Shown piece after piece: positions 24,644-37,026 of a stretch of 64,000 nucleotides of DNA. Below the pieces are notes generated by a model. That model ran no database searches, was not told the origin of the DNA, and worked only from the letters and a program-made list of their open reading frames with translations. The translations under genes were made by a program, and so were the position numbers. Origin of the DNA: Tetrahymena thermophila SB210 (lineage: Eukaryota; Ciliophora; Oligohymenophorea; Hymenostomatida; Tetrahymenidae); contig NW_002476534.1 in the NCBI RefSeq assembly GCF_000189635.1, positions 744,001-808,000 on the forward strand, read 5' to 3'. The stretch's first letter is position 1, and each line of letters opens with the position of its first letter.

Positions 24644-26602
24644 AAATTTCAAATAAAAAGTTTTCATTCATTCTTTTTGAAATCTAAATTATTATTGTAA
24701 ATTTATGTAGCTTTATTTTTAAGAAAAGTGGTAAAATCACAAACTTTATCAACAAATAAATAATAATATTATTTTAATTTTATTTATAATTAGGGATATG
24801 AAACTAAAGTATAAATATAATTTTTATGTATTGAATTCAAATAAAAATATCTATCTATTTTCTCTTAAATTTCCAATTATTTTGATGATGTTCAAGCATT
24901 ATAATTTAAATTTTTTTAAAGTATAAAATAAACTTGACACATTTTTTTAAGTGAGAGGGATAAAATAAAAATTTTTAACTAAATTTCTATCAATGAATTT
25001 TTAAATAAAAACCCTTAGTCGGTGTTTTACTATTTTTACAAAAAAACTTAACTCCTCCATTTTATAAAATATAGTTTTTAAATATAAATTTTTTCCTTAA
25101 TTCTACTACTAACAATTAACATAGATAAAATTAAAAGAAAAATTTTTGAAAAGAATTATTACTTTGCAAAAATAGTTTAATTAGATAAAAAAATAAATTA
25201 ACTAAAGATTTCTTAAATTTATTTTTAGAAAATAACCTTGTTAATTATGGGATTTTTATTTAACTAGTATAAATAAATAAATAAATAAATAAAATAATAA
25301 TAATTCTTATTTAAATTAATAAAAATGGTGTATCAGGATTAGGCTGTGCTTTAGTAAATTGTACTAATCTCTCAAATTTAGCACCTGATATTGAATAAAA
25401 GCAGTTTATGTGATTTGGATTGAGATATTTTTAAAAATGAAATTAATACATTAAAAAAATTTTTATTTATTTATTTTATTTGTTTGCTACTTTGATTTTA
25501 TTGTGCTTTTTTTCTTCTTCTAAATTTATCTTATTATTAAATTTTCAACATATTAATCTCTAATTACTTCATATTTTTTATTTTAAATAATTAAGAAATT
25601 ATCTTTCAATAGATTAGGTTATTTCTGCTTTAGTAAAGTGCATTAAGCAATCTCTTGAAATTAGCAATTAATATACAGTAAAAATTTATTTTATATGTTT
25701 TGCGATATTTTTTAATTTATAATGAGTTTAAAACAATATAATTATTTTAATTTAATTTATTTTTTATTTGATTTTTATTCTGATTATGTTATTTTTTTAA
25801 TTTTATTCAAAGTTGTAAATAACTTCTAAAAAAGTAAAGCTAAATTATTAAATCAAAATAAATTTTTATAATATAAAATCATTTTTTATTTTGAAAGATT
25901 GCGTCAAAAATATTTGTTAAAAACTAAGATTATAAAAAGATTGAAATAATATATTCTTTTAAAATATAAGTTAATAATGAAATACACATTCGATATTTAA
26001 TTGTTAAATATAAATAGATAGATAATTTTTTTTGACTAAGTAATATATACATACTATGAATTAATGTTTTTGTTTAAATAATAAGATTTAAAATCATAAT
26101 TTAATTTCAATTTTTTAATAATTATGAAAAAGAAATTCTATTTATTTTTATTATTTCAAAATCAAAAGAAAAGAAAATTTATGATATTCATTAACTCTTT
26201 TAATTCTTAAAAATAAAAAAAATACATAAAAAATAAAAATTAATTATCATTTTAATATAAATTATGGTTTAAATAAAAATTAAACAAGCTCTAAAACAAT
26301 ATTTTTTATTAATTAAATGGCTTAAATGATAATTAAAATACTACTTTTCTGATTACCTATTAAAATTATTAAACGCATCCTATTATTGAATTAAAGCTTA
26401 TATTTCATTTATCCATAAATTGTATATATTTTAATTTTTAATTAATTAGTAAAATGGTAGCAAATATAAATAATATTTAGAATTTGATTAAATGTAATGA
26501 TAATAACTTTAACATGAATATATTATATAAAATACAATGGTTTGTAAGAAATTAAATAAATGATATCAGACCTAATTTATTAGTTATTTATTTATTTATT
26601 AT
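24644..26602. other. Intergenic, AT-rich, with gene fossils
   Basis: This two-kilobase A/T-rich gap lies between convergent genes. It includes a (taaa) microsatellite near 25268-25300 and the decayed repeat fragments listed separately. No intact gene is seen. Confidence 0.6.
25321..25690 (+). pseudogene. Decayed leucine-rich-repeat-like fragments
   Basis: At 25321..25413 a short frame reads G-V-S-G-L-G-C-A-L-V-N-C-T-N-L-S-N-L, then ends at TGA. This matches the ciliate repeat type in which units of the form G-x-S-G-L-G-x-A-L-x-N-C-T-N-L-x-x-L recur every ~25 residues. A second DNA copy at about 25610..25690 shares agattaggtt...ctgctttagtaaa...aatctct but has shifts and no consistent frame. 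Both sit in non-coding A/T-rich DNA with no start or flanking repeats, so I read them as relics of a member of this repeat family. A short exon of an unseen gene is less likely. Confidence 0.5.
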
Positions 26603-27433
26603 TCATCTTCTTAATTTTAATGCAAGAAAATATAAACAAAATATACCTAAAATTAAAATAATTATTCCTGATAATGTATAAATGGCTATAATATATGCTT
26701 TAGTTACTTTATATAATTATCCACAATCACTCGAATTAGAATATTAGAGTCCTTAGAAACAATAGTATAAACCAGTTGAAGCCAAAGAAAATAAAAAATA
26801 ACAAAGTAGAAAAATAAATTGAAATCCTATTCCACAATTTTAGTTTCTCATTTTGAATTAAGAAAGATAATATAAACCTAAAACAAATAATAAACCAGCT
26901 CTTGTAAAAGAGAGTAAATAAGTATAAAGAGCCCATTTTAAAAGAGTTTTATTTTCGCAATTATCATAATTTTCTCCATCATTTAATGATTTTTAAAATA
27001 GAATACCAAATGATAAGTCTAAACTGATAATAATAGTTAAGAAGATAAAAAGAAAAATATATTTATTAATGGAATCAATAAAAGAATTTTTTTAATTCCT
27101 ACTTTGTTAATTTTAGTTATTGAGTGAATTTGAAGTATTAAAGTGATAATTTCTTGTAATAAAATTTCTATTTTAAGTTTGAGGAATTTGTTAATTTTAA
27201 TAAATTTTAGCTTCCTAAATAATTTCTTGTAAATTATTGTCTGTATTTTATTTCTCAATAGAATACACTTTTTTGTTACTTTTCCATTTCATTTAATCAG
27301 AAATATCAGCTTAATACTTACTATATTAGTTTAAACCTTAAGAAAATTATGAATTTTTTTCAGCTATAGCTTTGTAATCAGTCTTAATTTCTTCTAATTA
27401 AATGTTGCTGTTTTCCTTTTTTTAGCAATCCAT
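26603..27433 (-). CDS. Four-helix membrane protein, tandem family member 1
   Basis: Single exon, 276 aa, ATG 27433 to TGA 26603. I do not recognise the family. The first ~130 residues are polar, Gln/Asn-rich and likely cytosolic. Four hydrophobic helices follow at about residues 133-270. The segment after helix 1 reads L-S-F-G-I-L-F, then N-D-G-E-N-Y-D-N-C-E-N, then L-L-K-W-A. Between helices 3 and 4 lies T-G-L-Y-Y-C-F-Q-G-L-Q-x-S-N-S-S-D-C-G, then Y-K-V-T-K-A-Y. The same landmarks occur in the two neighbouring genes, so this is a local gene family. The N-S-S site and paired cysteines suggest an extracytoplasmic loop with a disulphide. The four-helix layout with two loops is tetraspanin-like in shape, but the CCG motif is absent. 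Confidence 0.75.
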
Positions 27434-28255
27434 GTTTTTATTTATTTATTTATGACTTAGTTGTTTATTTTTTTCTGATTTTTTTTTTTATGATTTATCA
27501 AAATTAATATTTGAGAAATTTGTGATACCAAAGTAAATTAAAATATTCTTGAAATATTTTAAAATTCTTAAGACTAAAATTAATAAATAGGATTTATCAA
27601 TCTATTTTAATGACTTTTCTATATAATATATGATTCTGATTAAGAAATTAACAAATACTTTTCTATGTTTATTTATTTCATAAGAAAATTTCTGTCAATG
27701 TTAAATTAAGCAAACTTCAAGCTTTAATATTTTTTAAATAAATTAAAATCAAAGATTCTATTGAATTAAAGCATACCTTAATATGAAAAAAACCAATTAA
27801 TGAATAAATAAATTCGTTTAAAAACTCTTTCAATAAAAAGCTGAAAAATTATCTTTTAAATGAATTCATCTAATTCAATTTTCTTATTATTTTTAATAAA
27901 AGGAAAATCAATTTTTAAAAATCCGAATATTAGAACAACGAACTTCTCTAATTTAAAAGAATTTATTTTATAAATTAGATTTATTAATTAAGTAAACCAT
28001 TTAAAAATTTAATTTGATTTTAATTAACTTTAATTTGATATTACCTCATTCGATATCAATAAAAAACAAAAATAAAATAAATAGTGAATAAAAAAAGTTC
28101 ATTTTTAATAAATTAAAAAATAAAAGTTATAAATTATTCTTATATAAATATTTGAACACTTCAAAATGTTTGCTTTTATTAGTAATATATTATTTATGGC
28201 GAGGAAGATAATATTATAGTAATTATTACTATATAATAGTAATTTTGTTTTTAGC
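27434..28255. other. Intergenic, AT-rich
   Basis: This spacer lies between family members 1 and 2. It is A/T-rich with no gene seen, and it should contain the promoter of member 1. Confidence 0.55.
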
Positions 28256-28810
28256 TCATTTTTTTATATATTAAATAAAAGTTATCAGACCAGCTAATCC
28301 AATTAAAATATAGGAAATTATACAATATGCTAAAGTAACTTTATAAAGGATACCACAATCGCTAGAGTTATTTATTTAGAGTCCTATCAAGCAAACAAAT
28401 TAACCAGTTTCAATTAAAGAAAAAAGAGCTGGAGATATATAGAATATAAATCCAACTAAAATTGTTCCAAAATAGTCCAAATTAAATTTGACTTATAATA
28501 AAGCGGATGTGTATAAAATAAAAATTTAACCAAGACTGATAAAAAAGAGTATGCTTGTTGCATGAGCCCATTTTTTAAGACTTTCATTTTCGCAGTAATC
28601 GTTTTTATCTCCATCTTTTTGTGTTATATAAAATAGAATACCAAAAGTTAAGCTCACAGATATCGCAATAATTTAAACTAACAACAAGCAAACATAATAT
28701 CTACATTCAGAAGAGAAATTGCAAGCAAGTTTTGTTTTTTTTTCAGTTAAATGTTCATTTTCATCTAGTTTTTCCTCTAATTCAGAGCTTTCATTTTAAA
28801 CAGAATTCAT
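28256..28810 (-). CDS. Four-helix membrane protein, tandem family member 2
   Basis: Single exon, 184 aa. Its polar N-terminus is much shorter (~45 residues) than that of its neighbours. It shares the family landmarks: S-L-T-F-G-I-L-F at the end of helix 1, K-D-G-D-K-N-D-Y-C-E-N-E-S-L-K-K-W-A, then T-G-Q-F-V-C-L-I-G-L-Q-I-N-N-S-S-D-C-G and L-Y-K-V-T-L-A-Y before helix 4. It ends with a short basic tail (Y-I-K-K). Upstream of its start lies a 143-bp tandem duplication that may include its promoter. The frame stays open above the chosen ATG, so a longer N-terminus cannot be excluded. Function unknown. Confidence 0.75.
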
Positions 28811-28844
28811 CTTTTTACTTGCCTTCTCTTTTTTAATGGCTTTG

Positions 28845-29128
28845 AAATTTATCAGATCATTAAATATTTTTTTTACAAAATGAAAAATATTTTTGAACAG
28901 CATAAGAGGTAAGCTAATTAGAAATTATCTGATAGAATCTACTTAACTTTTATTTAAATAAATACTATTAATTCTTATTAATACTTGTAATTTATCAGAT
29001 CATTAATTTTTTATATTTTTTTACAAAATGATAAGTGTTTTTGATCAGCATACCAGCAGGTAACCTAATTAGACATTATCTGATAAAAAGTACTTAACTT
29101 TCATTTAAAAATAAATACTATTAATTAT
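28845..29128. repeat. 143-bp tandem duplication upstream of member 2
   Basis: Two copies, about 28845..28985 and 28988..29128, share atcagatcatta, ttttttacaaaatga, agcata, taattaga, attatctgata, tacttaactt and aaataaatactattaatt in the same order. Each copy also carries the inverted pair tatcagat / atctgata about 65 bases apart. The array begins 35 bases upstream of the ATG of family member 2, inside its likely promoter. Confidence 0.75.
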
Positions 29129-29664
29129 GATTAATAAAATTATATTAAGATGCAAATTTTTTTTTTCAAAAATTTATTAAATTAATTTATTATTTTTAGT
29201 TTAATATATAAAAATAAATATGAAAATAAATTTTTTTAATATAGCCTTTAATTTAATTATTTTTATTTCGAAATATTATTTAAATTATTGCTAATAAATA
29301 TGGATGATTATTTATTAATTGCAAAGTGCTATTCTAAAGATATTTTTACTTTTTTGTTAACTTTCTAAATAAATCTTGTTTATTTTGTTATTTTAATTTT
29401 ATTAAAAATAAAAAATAAAAAAATTATTTAATCAAAATAAAAACCAAATTAAAGTTTTTAATTTTATAAAAATAAATCGTTTTTTTAAAACGAGAGAATA
29501 TCAAAAAATAAACAAATAAAGATAGAATAAACTAAGAATTAAGTAAGTCAAATATTTTTTTTGTAGTAATCTGCCTAAAATTTTTAGTGCCTCAAATAAA
29601 TAAATCTATCTATTTATTTGCTATGACTAAATAGTTTTCATCAAAATCTAGAACATTTTTGGCA
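29129..29664. other. Intergenic, AT-rich
   Basis: This A/T-rich spacer lies between member 2's upstream repeat and the stop of member 3. No gene is seen. Confidence 0.55.
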
Positions 29665-30312
29665 TCATTTAACAATCATTGCAATAATACAAATGACAAG
29701 AAGTAATCCAACTATTCCTATTTCTATAAAGTTAAGTATGCAATATGCTTAAGTAACTTTATAAAGGGTACCACAATCACTAGAATTGGTTACTTAGAGT
29801 CCAATGAAGCAAACAAATAAACCAGTTTAAACAAACGAGCTCAAATATGTTGATAAATAATATATTAATAATAATATACATTAAAGACAGCTTTCATCCC
29901 TTAGCTTATCTACAAATATATAGCTTAAATACAAAAGAAAAAGCAAACCTGAAGAAACAAAACAAAGTATACTTGCAGTAAGAGCCCACTTTTTAAGACT
30001 GTCATTTTAACAATAATCGCTTTTATCTTCATTGTTTTAAGCTATAAAAAACAGAATACCAAATGTTAAATTCACAGATAGTAACATAATAAATGTTAAA
30101 AATATGCAAATAGCCTTATAAAAAGCATGAAATTTATTAGAATCATTTTATATTTCATATTTTTTAAATTAGCCAAGCTGATTTTTTTTGCTCTGATGAG
30201 AATCGTCTTTAATATTTTAATTATTTGATGATGGTACCCCATCTAAAGCTATTTGCTCAACCTATATTTCTTCTATCTTAGTGTTTTAATTTTAATTAAT
30301 TGCATTATCCAT
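29665..30312 (-). CDS. Four-helix membrane protein, tandem family member 3
   Basis: Single exon, 215 aa, ATG 30312 to TGA 29665. The polar N-terminus (~75 residues) contains I-E-E-I-Q-V-E-Q and a Lys-rich stretch before helix 1. Family landmarks are S-V-N-L-T-F-G-I-L-F, N-N-E-D-K-S-D-Y-C-Q-N-D-S-L-K-K-W-A, then T-G-L-F-V-C-F-I-G-L-Q-V-T-N-S-S-D-C-G and L-Y-K-V-T-Q-A-Y-C. It is closer to member 2 than to member 1, suggesting stepwise tandem duplication. Function unknown. Confidence 0.75.
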
Positions 30313-31201
30313 CTTTTTAACTATTTATTATCTATTTATTTTTTTCTTAAATTTTTTTTTTAATTAATTTAATTATCTATCATTTTTAGTTTTTTAAGAA
30401 ATAGGATATATTTATCACCCACATAATATCTTATATTTATTATATTCACAGAAAACTAATTATTATTGAGAAGTTTGTTTATATTAGAGCTTATTTATTT
30501 TAATGAGAAAATAAAAGATTAATCAAAAAAATTTAAAGTTAAGAAACCTATTTTATCAGAAATTTTCTTATCATATTTATTATTATTAAGAAATTTATTA
30601 GTTTTAATTATTTTAATAAATGCTAAAAGATTTAGCCTAATAAATTTCTCAAAGATTATAATAATTTTATCATTAATAGAATCAGATTTTGTTGTTTTAA
30701 AAAATAAATTTGTTAGTTTGATTTCAATTGATATTAGTAGAAATTTAGATAATATAATATTTTATGAATACAGTATGATCTTAAGTAATTAAAAATTTTA
30801 AATAAGCTTTAATTATTTCAATATTTGAAACACTTTCTTTTATTTTTCTTATTTAATTTTTAGTATTAGTCAATTTCAAATGTGTCTCTTATATATTTAT
30901 TAAATATTAAGATTGGCTAGTTTCTTCTGGATAGGATTTTAGAGCTAAAAATTTTAGGTTTATTAGAAGTTTTCACCCTAAAAAAAAATAATTAAAAAAT
31001 AAAGGACTTTCTAGAAAATAGTTATAGCATATCATTATATTTTGGAAAGGCATTTATATCATTAAAAATAATTTATTTTTAATAAATTGCTCTTTTATGT
31101 AAAAAAAATTCTTAATTAATTCTAAATTTGGGTTTTTAAAAGCTAATAAAAACAAACAAACATAATTAATGAGAATAGAATATAAAACAAATAATTAATT
31201 T
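30313..31201. other. Intergenic, AT-rich
   Basis: This spacer lies between two minus-strand genes. It has scattered short open stretches but nothing that looks coding; no RNA or repeat is recognised. Confidence 0.55.
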
Positions 31202-32980
31202 TCATTTTTTATAGAAATTTATAAATTTTGGAATAATTTAAGGCAAGGTGGTTAGAGCTAAAAACAAAACAGTTAAAAGAAATTCTCTAAACCTTATATC
31301 AACAATGTTAAGAAACTTGTAGCTGTGTTTTTATTTATCAATTTAAATTGATTAAATAATTTTCATTAGACACTACTCAGTATTTTTAATAATATTTTTT
31401 CTCAATAATTACTTTTATTCAATAGCATAAGTTTAACCCAAATAAGAATTCTAAGATTTGATTATATTTTTACTCATCTTTTTTATCTTTTTAATTATGA
31501 TTGCATATACAGAATCTTAATTTACTTTCATTAAGGAATCTCTTTTAATCAAAAAATAATCTTCATATTAAGTTTTTAAATCTAATACAACGTCTAGCAG
31601 TTCGACTGTAGATAACTAAAGGTTATCAAAGCATTCATTAAATTGAGTACCTTTATAGAATCTATATAAGAAAAATATAGAAAGGAAAACAAAGTTAAGT
31701 GTGCTCATTATTACAACTGAATCGCTTAGTAAAATAGACTATTTTGGAATTATCCAATAGAATTCATATAAACCTGATGCTGAAATAACAGTCACAAATA
31801 AGTATTAAAAAGTTAAGCAGATATATGCAACCTCCAAATCAATCAGCAAACTTTTTTCGTGCTGCAATAATAACTTTCTAGAGTTATCCCAAGCTTCTAA
31901 ACTGCTTGGGCACAAAATATCTAACTTATTTTTGTATGATTTGTTGTTATAAAAATTTTGCTCATTAAAATTAATATACTCTTTGAGTTATTCAAAGGAT
32001 TTTATTTTTCTTATTAGATCAAAATTTCCTAGAGTTCTACACAGAAGATACGTAATGTAAAGGTAAGTGAAAATAGAAATACTTAGATCTATTATGTCTC
32101 TTGTACGTATTTCCATCAGCTAGTGAATGTATAAATAATAGAAAACTAGAAGAAGTTTTAAAATAACAACACAACTAAGTAGGAAGAATTTTTAAAATTC
32201 TATTTAAATTTATTCACCAAACCCATTTAAAAGTTTATTTATTGGAATAAACTGAGAACTATCAAAGAGTCTAAAATAAGATGATGGTGTTGGCAAATAA
32301 TGAGTTTAAGGAATTTAACTCAATTCTTAGTAATCTAAAAAATATCCAATGATTTATTTTTCTTTTTCAATTACCTAAACTAATGTAGCCTAGCATTTAG
32401 GTAAATATTATCCTGGATTGCAAATCATAGTTAAAGGAGAGTGATTCTACTCAATATTTACTTTTAAAAATAAAATAACTAAAAAGCAAGTGAATATGAA
32501 AAAGACAGTGTCCTACAAAATTTACTCGACAGCAAATATCTGAAAATCTCTGAAAAAGAAGAAATTAATAATATTATAATTTATAGAAATTGTGCTAATT
32601 AAGATCCATAGAATATTCAAAAAGTCCTGTAAGCTTAAGCAATTTATTACGAATGTTATTAAGATAATCAAACAAAGAAGAGGTAGTGTTAGTAAAGTTA
32701 GAGCAAGCTAAACAAAAGAAATAATTAAATTTATCACATAATTCAAATACTTTAACTTATCTCCTTCATCTTAGCTAGCTTCTTAAAATTATTTGTTTTG
32801 AATATACTAAAATGTATTAAAAACTAACTACTTCTTATAATCAAGCTCATTTGAGGAATATTAGACATTTTGCTAAGGTAATTTTTCACTTAAATCGCTA
32901 GAAAGGTAAAATTATTCTGTTAAATAATTAATTTCTTTATTGTTTTATGATTGAGTTGAAGAATAATTATCACTTTTCAT
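31202..32980 (-). CDS. Multi-pass membrane protein, unknown family
   Basis: Single exon, 592 aa, ATG 32980 to TGA 31202 with no internal TGA in my reading. The first ~85 residues are polar and Gln-rich. Hydrophobic helices then follow at about residues 85-115, 120-140, 158-178, 270-300, 310-330, near 410-430 and 440-470, with a last one close to the C-terminus (F-L-L-T-V-L-F-L-A-L-T-T-L-P). Between helix groups lie long polar loops. One is Cys-containing (M-I-C-N-P-G-Q-Y-L-P-K-C) and probably extracytoplasmic. Another reads L-C-P-S-S-L-E-A-W-D-N-S-R-K-L and is the most distinctive segment. I cannot place it in a known family; a channel or receptor would be a guess. The C-terminal ~120 residues are basic and Gln-rich before the last helix. 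Confidence 0.7.
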
Positions 32981-34193
32981 ATTAAATTACAAATTTAATT
33001 TTTATTTTATCTATTAGTTTTTTTTATAAAAAAATATTGTTTTTTAATTTCAACATTTAAATAATAAATAATTGAGTTGTATGAAATATTTTGTTGTCAA
33101 AAATTAAATAAAAAATTTATAATCACTTAAATCCAAATTAATCAGTTCTAATTTTGGAATCGATGCTTGATTACTTTAAAACAAAGATAATTTAATTAAT
33201 GCAAAATTTAAGCACTTAATGAAAGAAATGAGAAATTCTAATAAATAAAAATTTATTGTTTATAATCCTTAAAATAATTTCAAAGATGTAACAATCAGCA
33301 AACCTACTTTATTCTTTTTGATCATTTCAGGGTATATGAAAATATTTGAATATTCAAAAAAATACTTGTAGCATTATTATCATCTAAAGTGCATACTTAC
33401 ACTAAAATATTACTAAGAGATATTTTAGCATTGATGTCACATTTCTAGTTAAAAATATATTTTTTATTAAATTAAAAAGAAATAAATAATTTAACTAAAT
33501 TCAATTTATTATTTTTCATTAAAAAATTACTATTAAAATTTATTTAAAAAATATATTTTTGTACCTTTAGTAATGTTATTTAGCATATGAAAATATATTC
33601 AATTCAATAGTGAGAAATTTAAATATACAACTTATATTTATGCAAGGATATAAATTTTAAAATAGTTTTCTATGTTTATTAATAAAATGTTTTGAAAAAT
33701 GTTTTACCTATGGAGAATAATAATAAAATAATAGAAAAATACCTACCTCTTTGGTTTCCAACATTTGCGGTAAACAATATATTTTTACTAGAATATTTGG
33801 ATTTAATATTTTTATATTTATTTGCTCATTTAATTATTTGATTTTTATGTTTAAATTGATAAATTCATTAAAAAATAAAAATTTGTTTAATAAAAGCAAT
33901 ATTTAATCTATTTTTAATATTTAAAAGGCTTATAAAAAAGCTAATTTATTTTGCATAGAGCTTACAAGTAAATAAAATAACAATTTGGATATTTAAATAA
34001 ACTAAAATATAAATGTGATTTATTAAATTAATCAATTAGAGTTTTATTGGTGATTAATCAGTCTAAAAGATTATTCAATTACTAATACTTGCGTAATATG
34101 ATTGAAAGATAGTAAATTAAAATTTGGATATTTATTGTAAGATTATGCATAATTTTTTAATTAAAAGCTAAAAATAATTTAAAAAATAATTAA
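32981..34193. other. Divergent intergenic region
   Basis: This A/T-rich spacer lies between starts at 32980 (minus) and 34194 (plus). No gene, RNA or repeat was supported. Confidence 0.6.
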
Positions 34194-35147
34194 ATGAGTG
34201 TAGGTGATTTTTTAGTTCAAAGGTGTTAGTCATTTGAAAATGGGAATAAGAGAAGAACAGCAATTATATATGCATTAATAAGCTAGTTCTTCTTTATCAC
34301 AATGTATACTTGTGTTGGTATTTTAAGAACTTCCTATTCTATGTACCAAGTCATTCTTGGGAGATGCGTAATTGGCTACTTAATTACATTAAGCTAATGC
34401 AAATCATTCGATATTAAAATATTTTACACCAATAAGACAGTGTTTAGACTGCTTATAATATCTGGAATTTTAGTTGCTATAAAAACAGTTTGCTTGTTTT
34501 TGAGTTATAAGTATCTTAATATTTCTGATGGTTTTATTATTTCTAACACAAATCCTATTTGGACTACATTTCTTGCAAGCTATTTTCTACAAGAGAAAAT
34601 TACTCTCAGAAAGCTTGTGTCTTCTTTTGTTAGCTTTTTAGGCATCATTTTAGTGGTTAGACCTTCCTTTCTTTTTGAGCCTACTGATATAAAATCTTTA
34701 AACCTTCCAAGTAATTTAGAAAGAAATTAGTCACTAGGATGCGCTCTAGGTTTAGTTGGTAGTGTATTGATTTCATTCATCACAGTAATTATGAGAAAGC
34801 TTTAAGATTAGTATAAATGCCCTTCTGCAGCCTAATTAATTTATAGTTTTTATGCTACAGTAGTTGTTGCATCTCTTTGTCTAGTGCAGTCTCCTACTTA
34901 ATTTGTTCCTAGCTTTGATTACTTTTTTTATACTTTTATTATATCTGTTTGTGGGTATCTAGCTGAATTTTTCTTTTCACGTTCATTTGCCTTTGAAGAA
35001 GCCTCAATCATTTCTCCTCTTTAATACACTGAAATAGTTCTATCTTTCGGCATAGATGTCTTCGTATTCAATGAAAAAATATTCCTAACTAGCATACTAG
35101 GATCAATACTTGTAGTTGTTGGTAGCTTAGCCACAATTTTCTAGTGA
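34194..35147 (+). CDS. EamA/DMT-superfamily transporter
   Basis: Single exon, 317 aa, with about ten hydrophobic helices in two halves. Features typical of the drug/metabolite transporter superfamily are visible. In the first half Y-K-Y-L-N-I-S-D-G-F-I-I-S-N-T-N-P-I-W is followed by E-K-I-T-L-R-K and F-L-G-I-I-L-V-V-R-P. The second half repeats the pattern weakly as S-R-S-F-A-F-E-E-A-S-I-I-S-P-L-Q-Y and F-N-E-K-I-F-L-T-S-I-L-G-S-I-L-V-V-V-G-S. The V-V-R-P motif and the two-fold repeat are good evidence for EamA. Members export or import small metabolites, nucleotide sugars or amino acids; no substrate is indicated. The start is the first ATG in frame. The stop TGA follows a TAG read as Gln. 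Confidence 0.85.
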
Positions 35148-37026
35148 AATGCTTTCTTGATTCTTTCTTACTTATTTATAAGAATCCATAATACCTACCT
35201 ACCTATATACCTTTCATTCAATTTTAATTTGCTGCAAATTATAATCTACCAAAGCCTTAAATGAAATCAAGTGTAATTTTAAACATAAATTTGATAAAAT
35301 ATAATTAATAAGTTTATTATTTAATCATTTAAATATTTTAAATAATCAAATGAAATTATCTAAATAATAAAATAGATTATCACAATCAATAAATGTATAA
35401 ATTAAAAAATAGCTCCTATGTATTTATTTATATATATTTCATTTAAGTTGTAAAAATGATAACAAATTTAAAATGTAAATTAATCACTTTAATTCAAAGA
35501 ATATAACCGTGTTTAGTTCTATAAGAAAAAACTAATTAGTTATATTATTTTAAAATTATTAAATAAATGTTTATTCTTACTCTCGATATTTAATTAATTT
35601 TAAATATGCTTGAATTAATTTAGCAATAAAATTAGATGTCCTTTAAATGATCAAAGTGTATTTAAATTAAATAATTATAAATACCTCAAAGTGCTATAAT
35701 ATTATTTTGTAGTGGTTTATTTATATGCTTAAGAAATGGAAATTATAAATAATATTGATTTATTTTTATTTAAAATAAGATGATTTATAACTATTTTAAT
35801 AAGATAAATTATTAATAAATTTATTTAAAGTATGATGAGATAATTATATTAATTATTAATCAATTTTATTCGTATGGAAAAAAGCACTGAAGAAACTAGA
35901 AGTCTAAATCAAGATAATTTAACATGCTATTAAAATTTAAATTTATTTGTTAAAAAATTAAGTAGAATAAGCAAAGATAACAAACAAATTAAACTAATTT
36001 ATTAATGGATATTAGATAGAGTATATAATATATGTTTTAAGTATTAAATTTAATATATTTAAGAAAGATTTGCTTAATAAATAAAATATAAAAACTTACA
36101 CAAAATTATATTAATTTTTATTTAAAAGATCATATTTATTTTTAGCTTTTATTAAATGAGGTTATTACCAAATCATAAGATTGATTAACCATGATAAAAA
36201 TTATTTTAAATTTTATAATAATTAATAGTAGTTAGGAAAATACGAGTTTTATTGATGGTATCCTCCTCAAACTTAATAATTGCTTATTTATTTTATTCAT
36301 GTTTTTTGAATAAGAATATTTCTAAAATATTAACTAAAAACTGCAAATAAAATAAATTGATTTTTTAATAATTTTGTTTTAGAATTTTTTTGCAAGTTTT
36401 TGGAATAAAATATAGATTAATGTTAAAAATATTTAAATTGACATTTTTATTAACAAAAGAATTTTTATTCATATTTTATAAATTAAACTAATTGCAAAAT
36501 TATTTTATTAAAAAAACAATTTCATTTTAATTGATTTTTATGATTTTAAACAATTTATAATACATATTTTTGCCTTTTTTTAATTCATAAGCTGGCAATA
36601 ATTTATATAATTTGGGTTTATTTTGTTATAATTGGCGAGACTAATCTTAATTAGAGATAAAAATGCAAAGTATGATAGCTTGAGTTTTTAGAAATTGAAA
36701 TTTATCTCTGAATGTAATTACAAAGATAATAATTTAAATAATTGATTATAATATTTTTAAAATAGTGTAATCTAGTTTGTTAGTTTATTTACATATAATT
36801 TTTCAATCATCATACCTGCTTTTTTTGAGTAAGGAATCAATATTAAATGGAGGAATAAACTTCTTTACAATGAGAATTAGGTTTATCATAAATGCAAAAT
36901 TTTTATCAAGTAAATAGAAATTTATATAAATGGGTTTATATGCAAGAAAATTGGACAAATATTTGCGAATAATTCTGAAAAATCAAAAAAAAATTAATTA
37001 ATATCTTTTCTTGATAGATTTATTAA
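35148..37026. other. Intergenic, AT-rich
   Basis: This 1.9-kb spacer lies between two plus-strand genes. It is very A/T-rich and I found no gene, RNA or clear repeat. Its last few hundred bases should contain the promoter of the secreted GH18-like gene. Confidence 0.55.
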
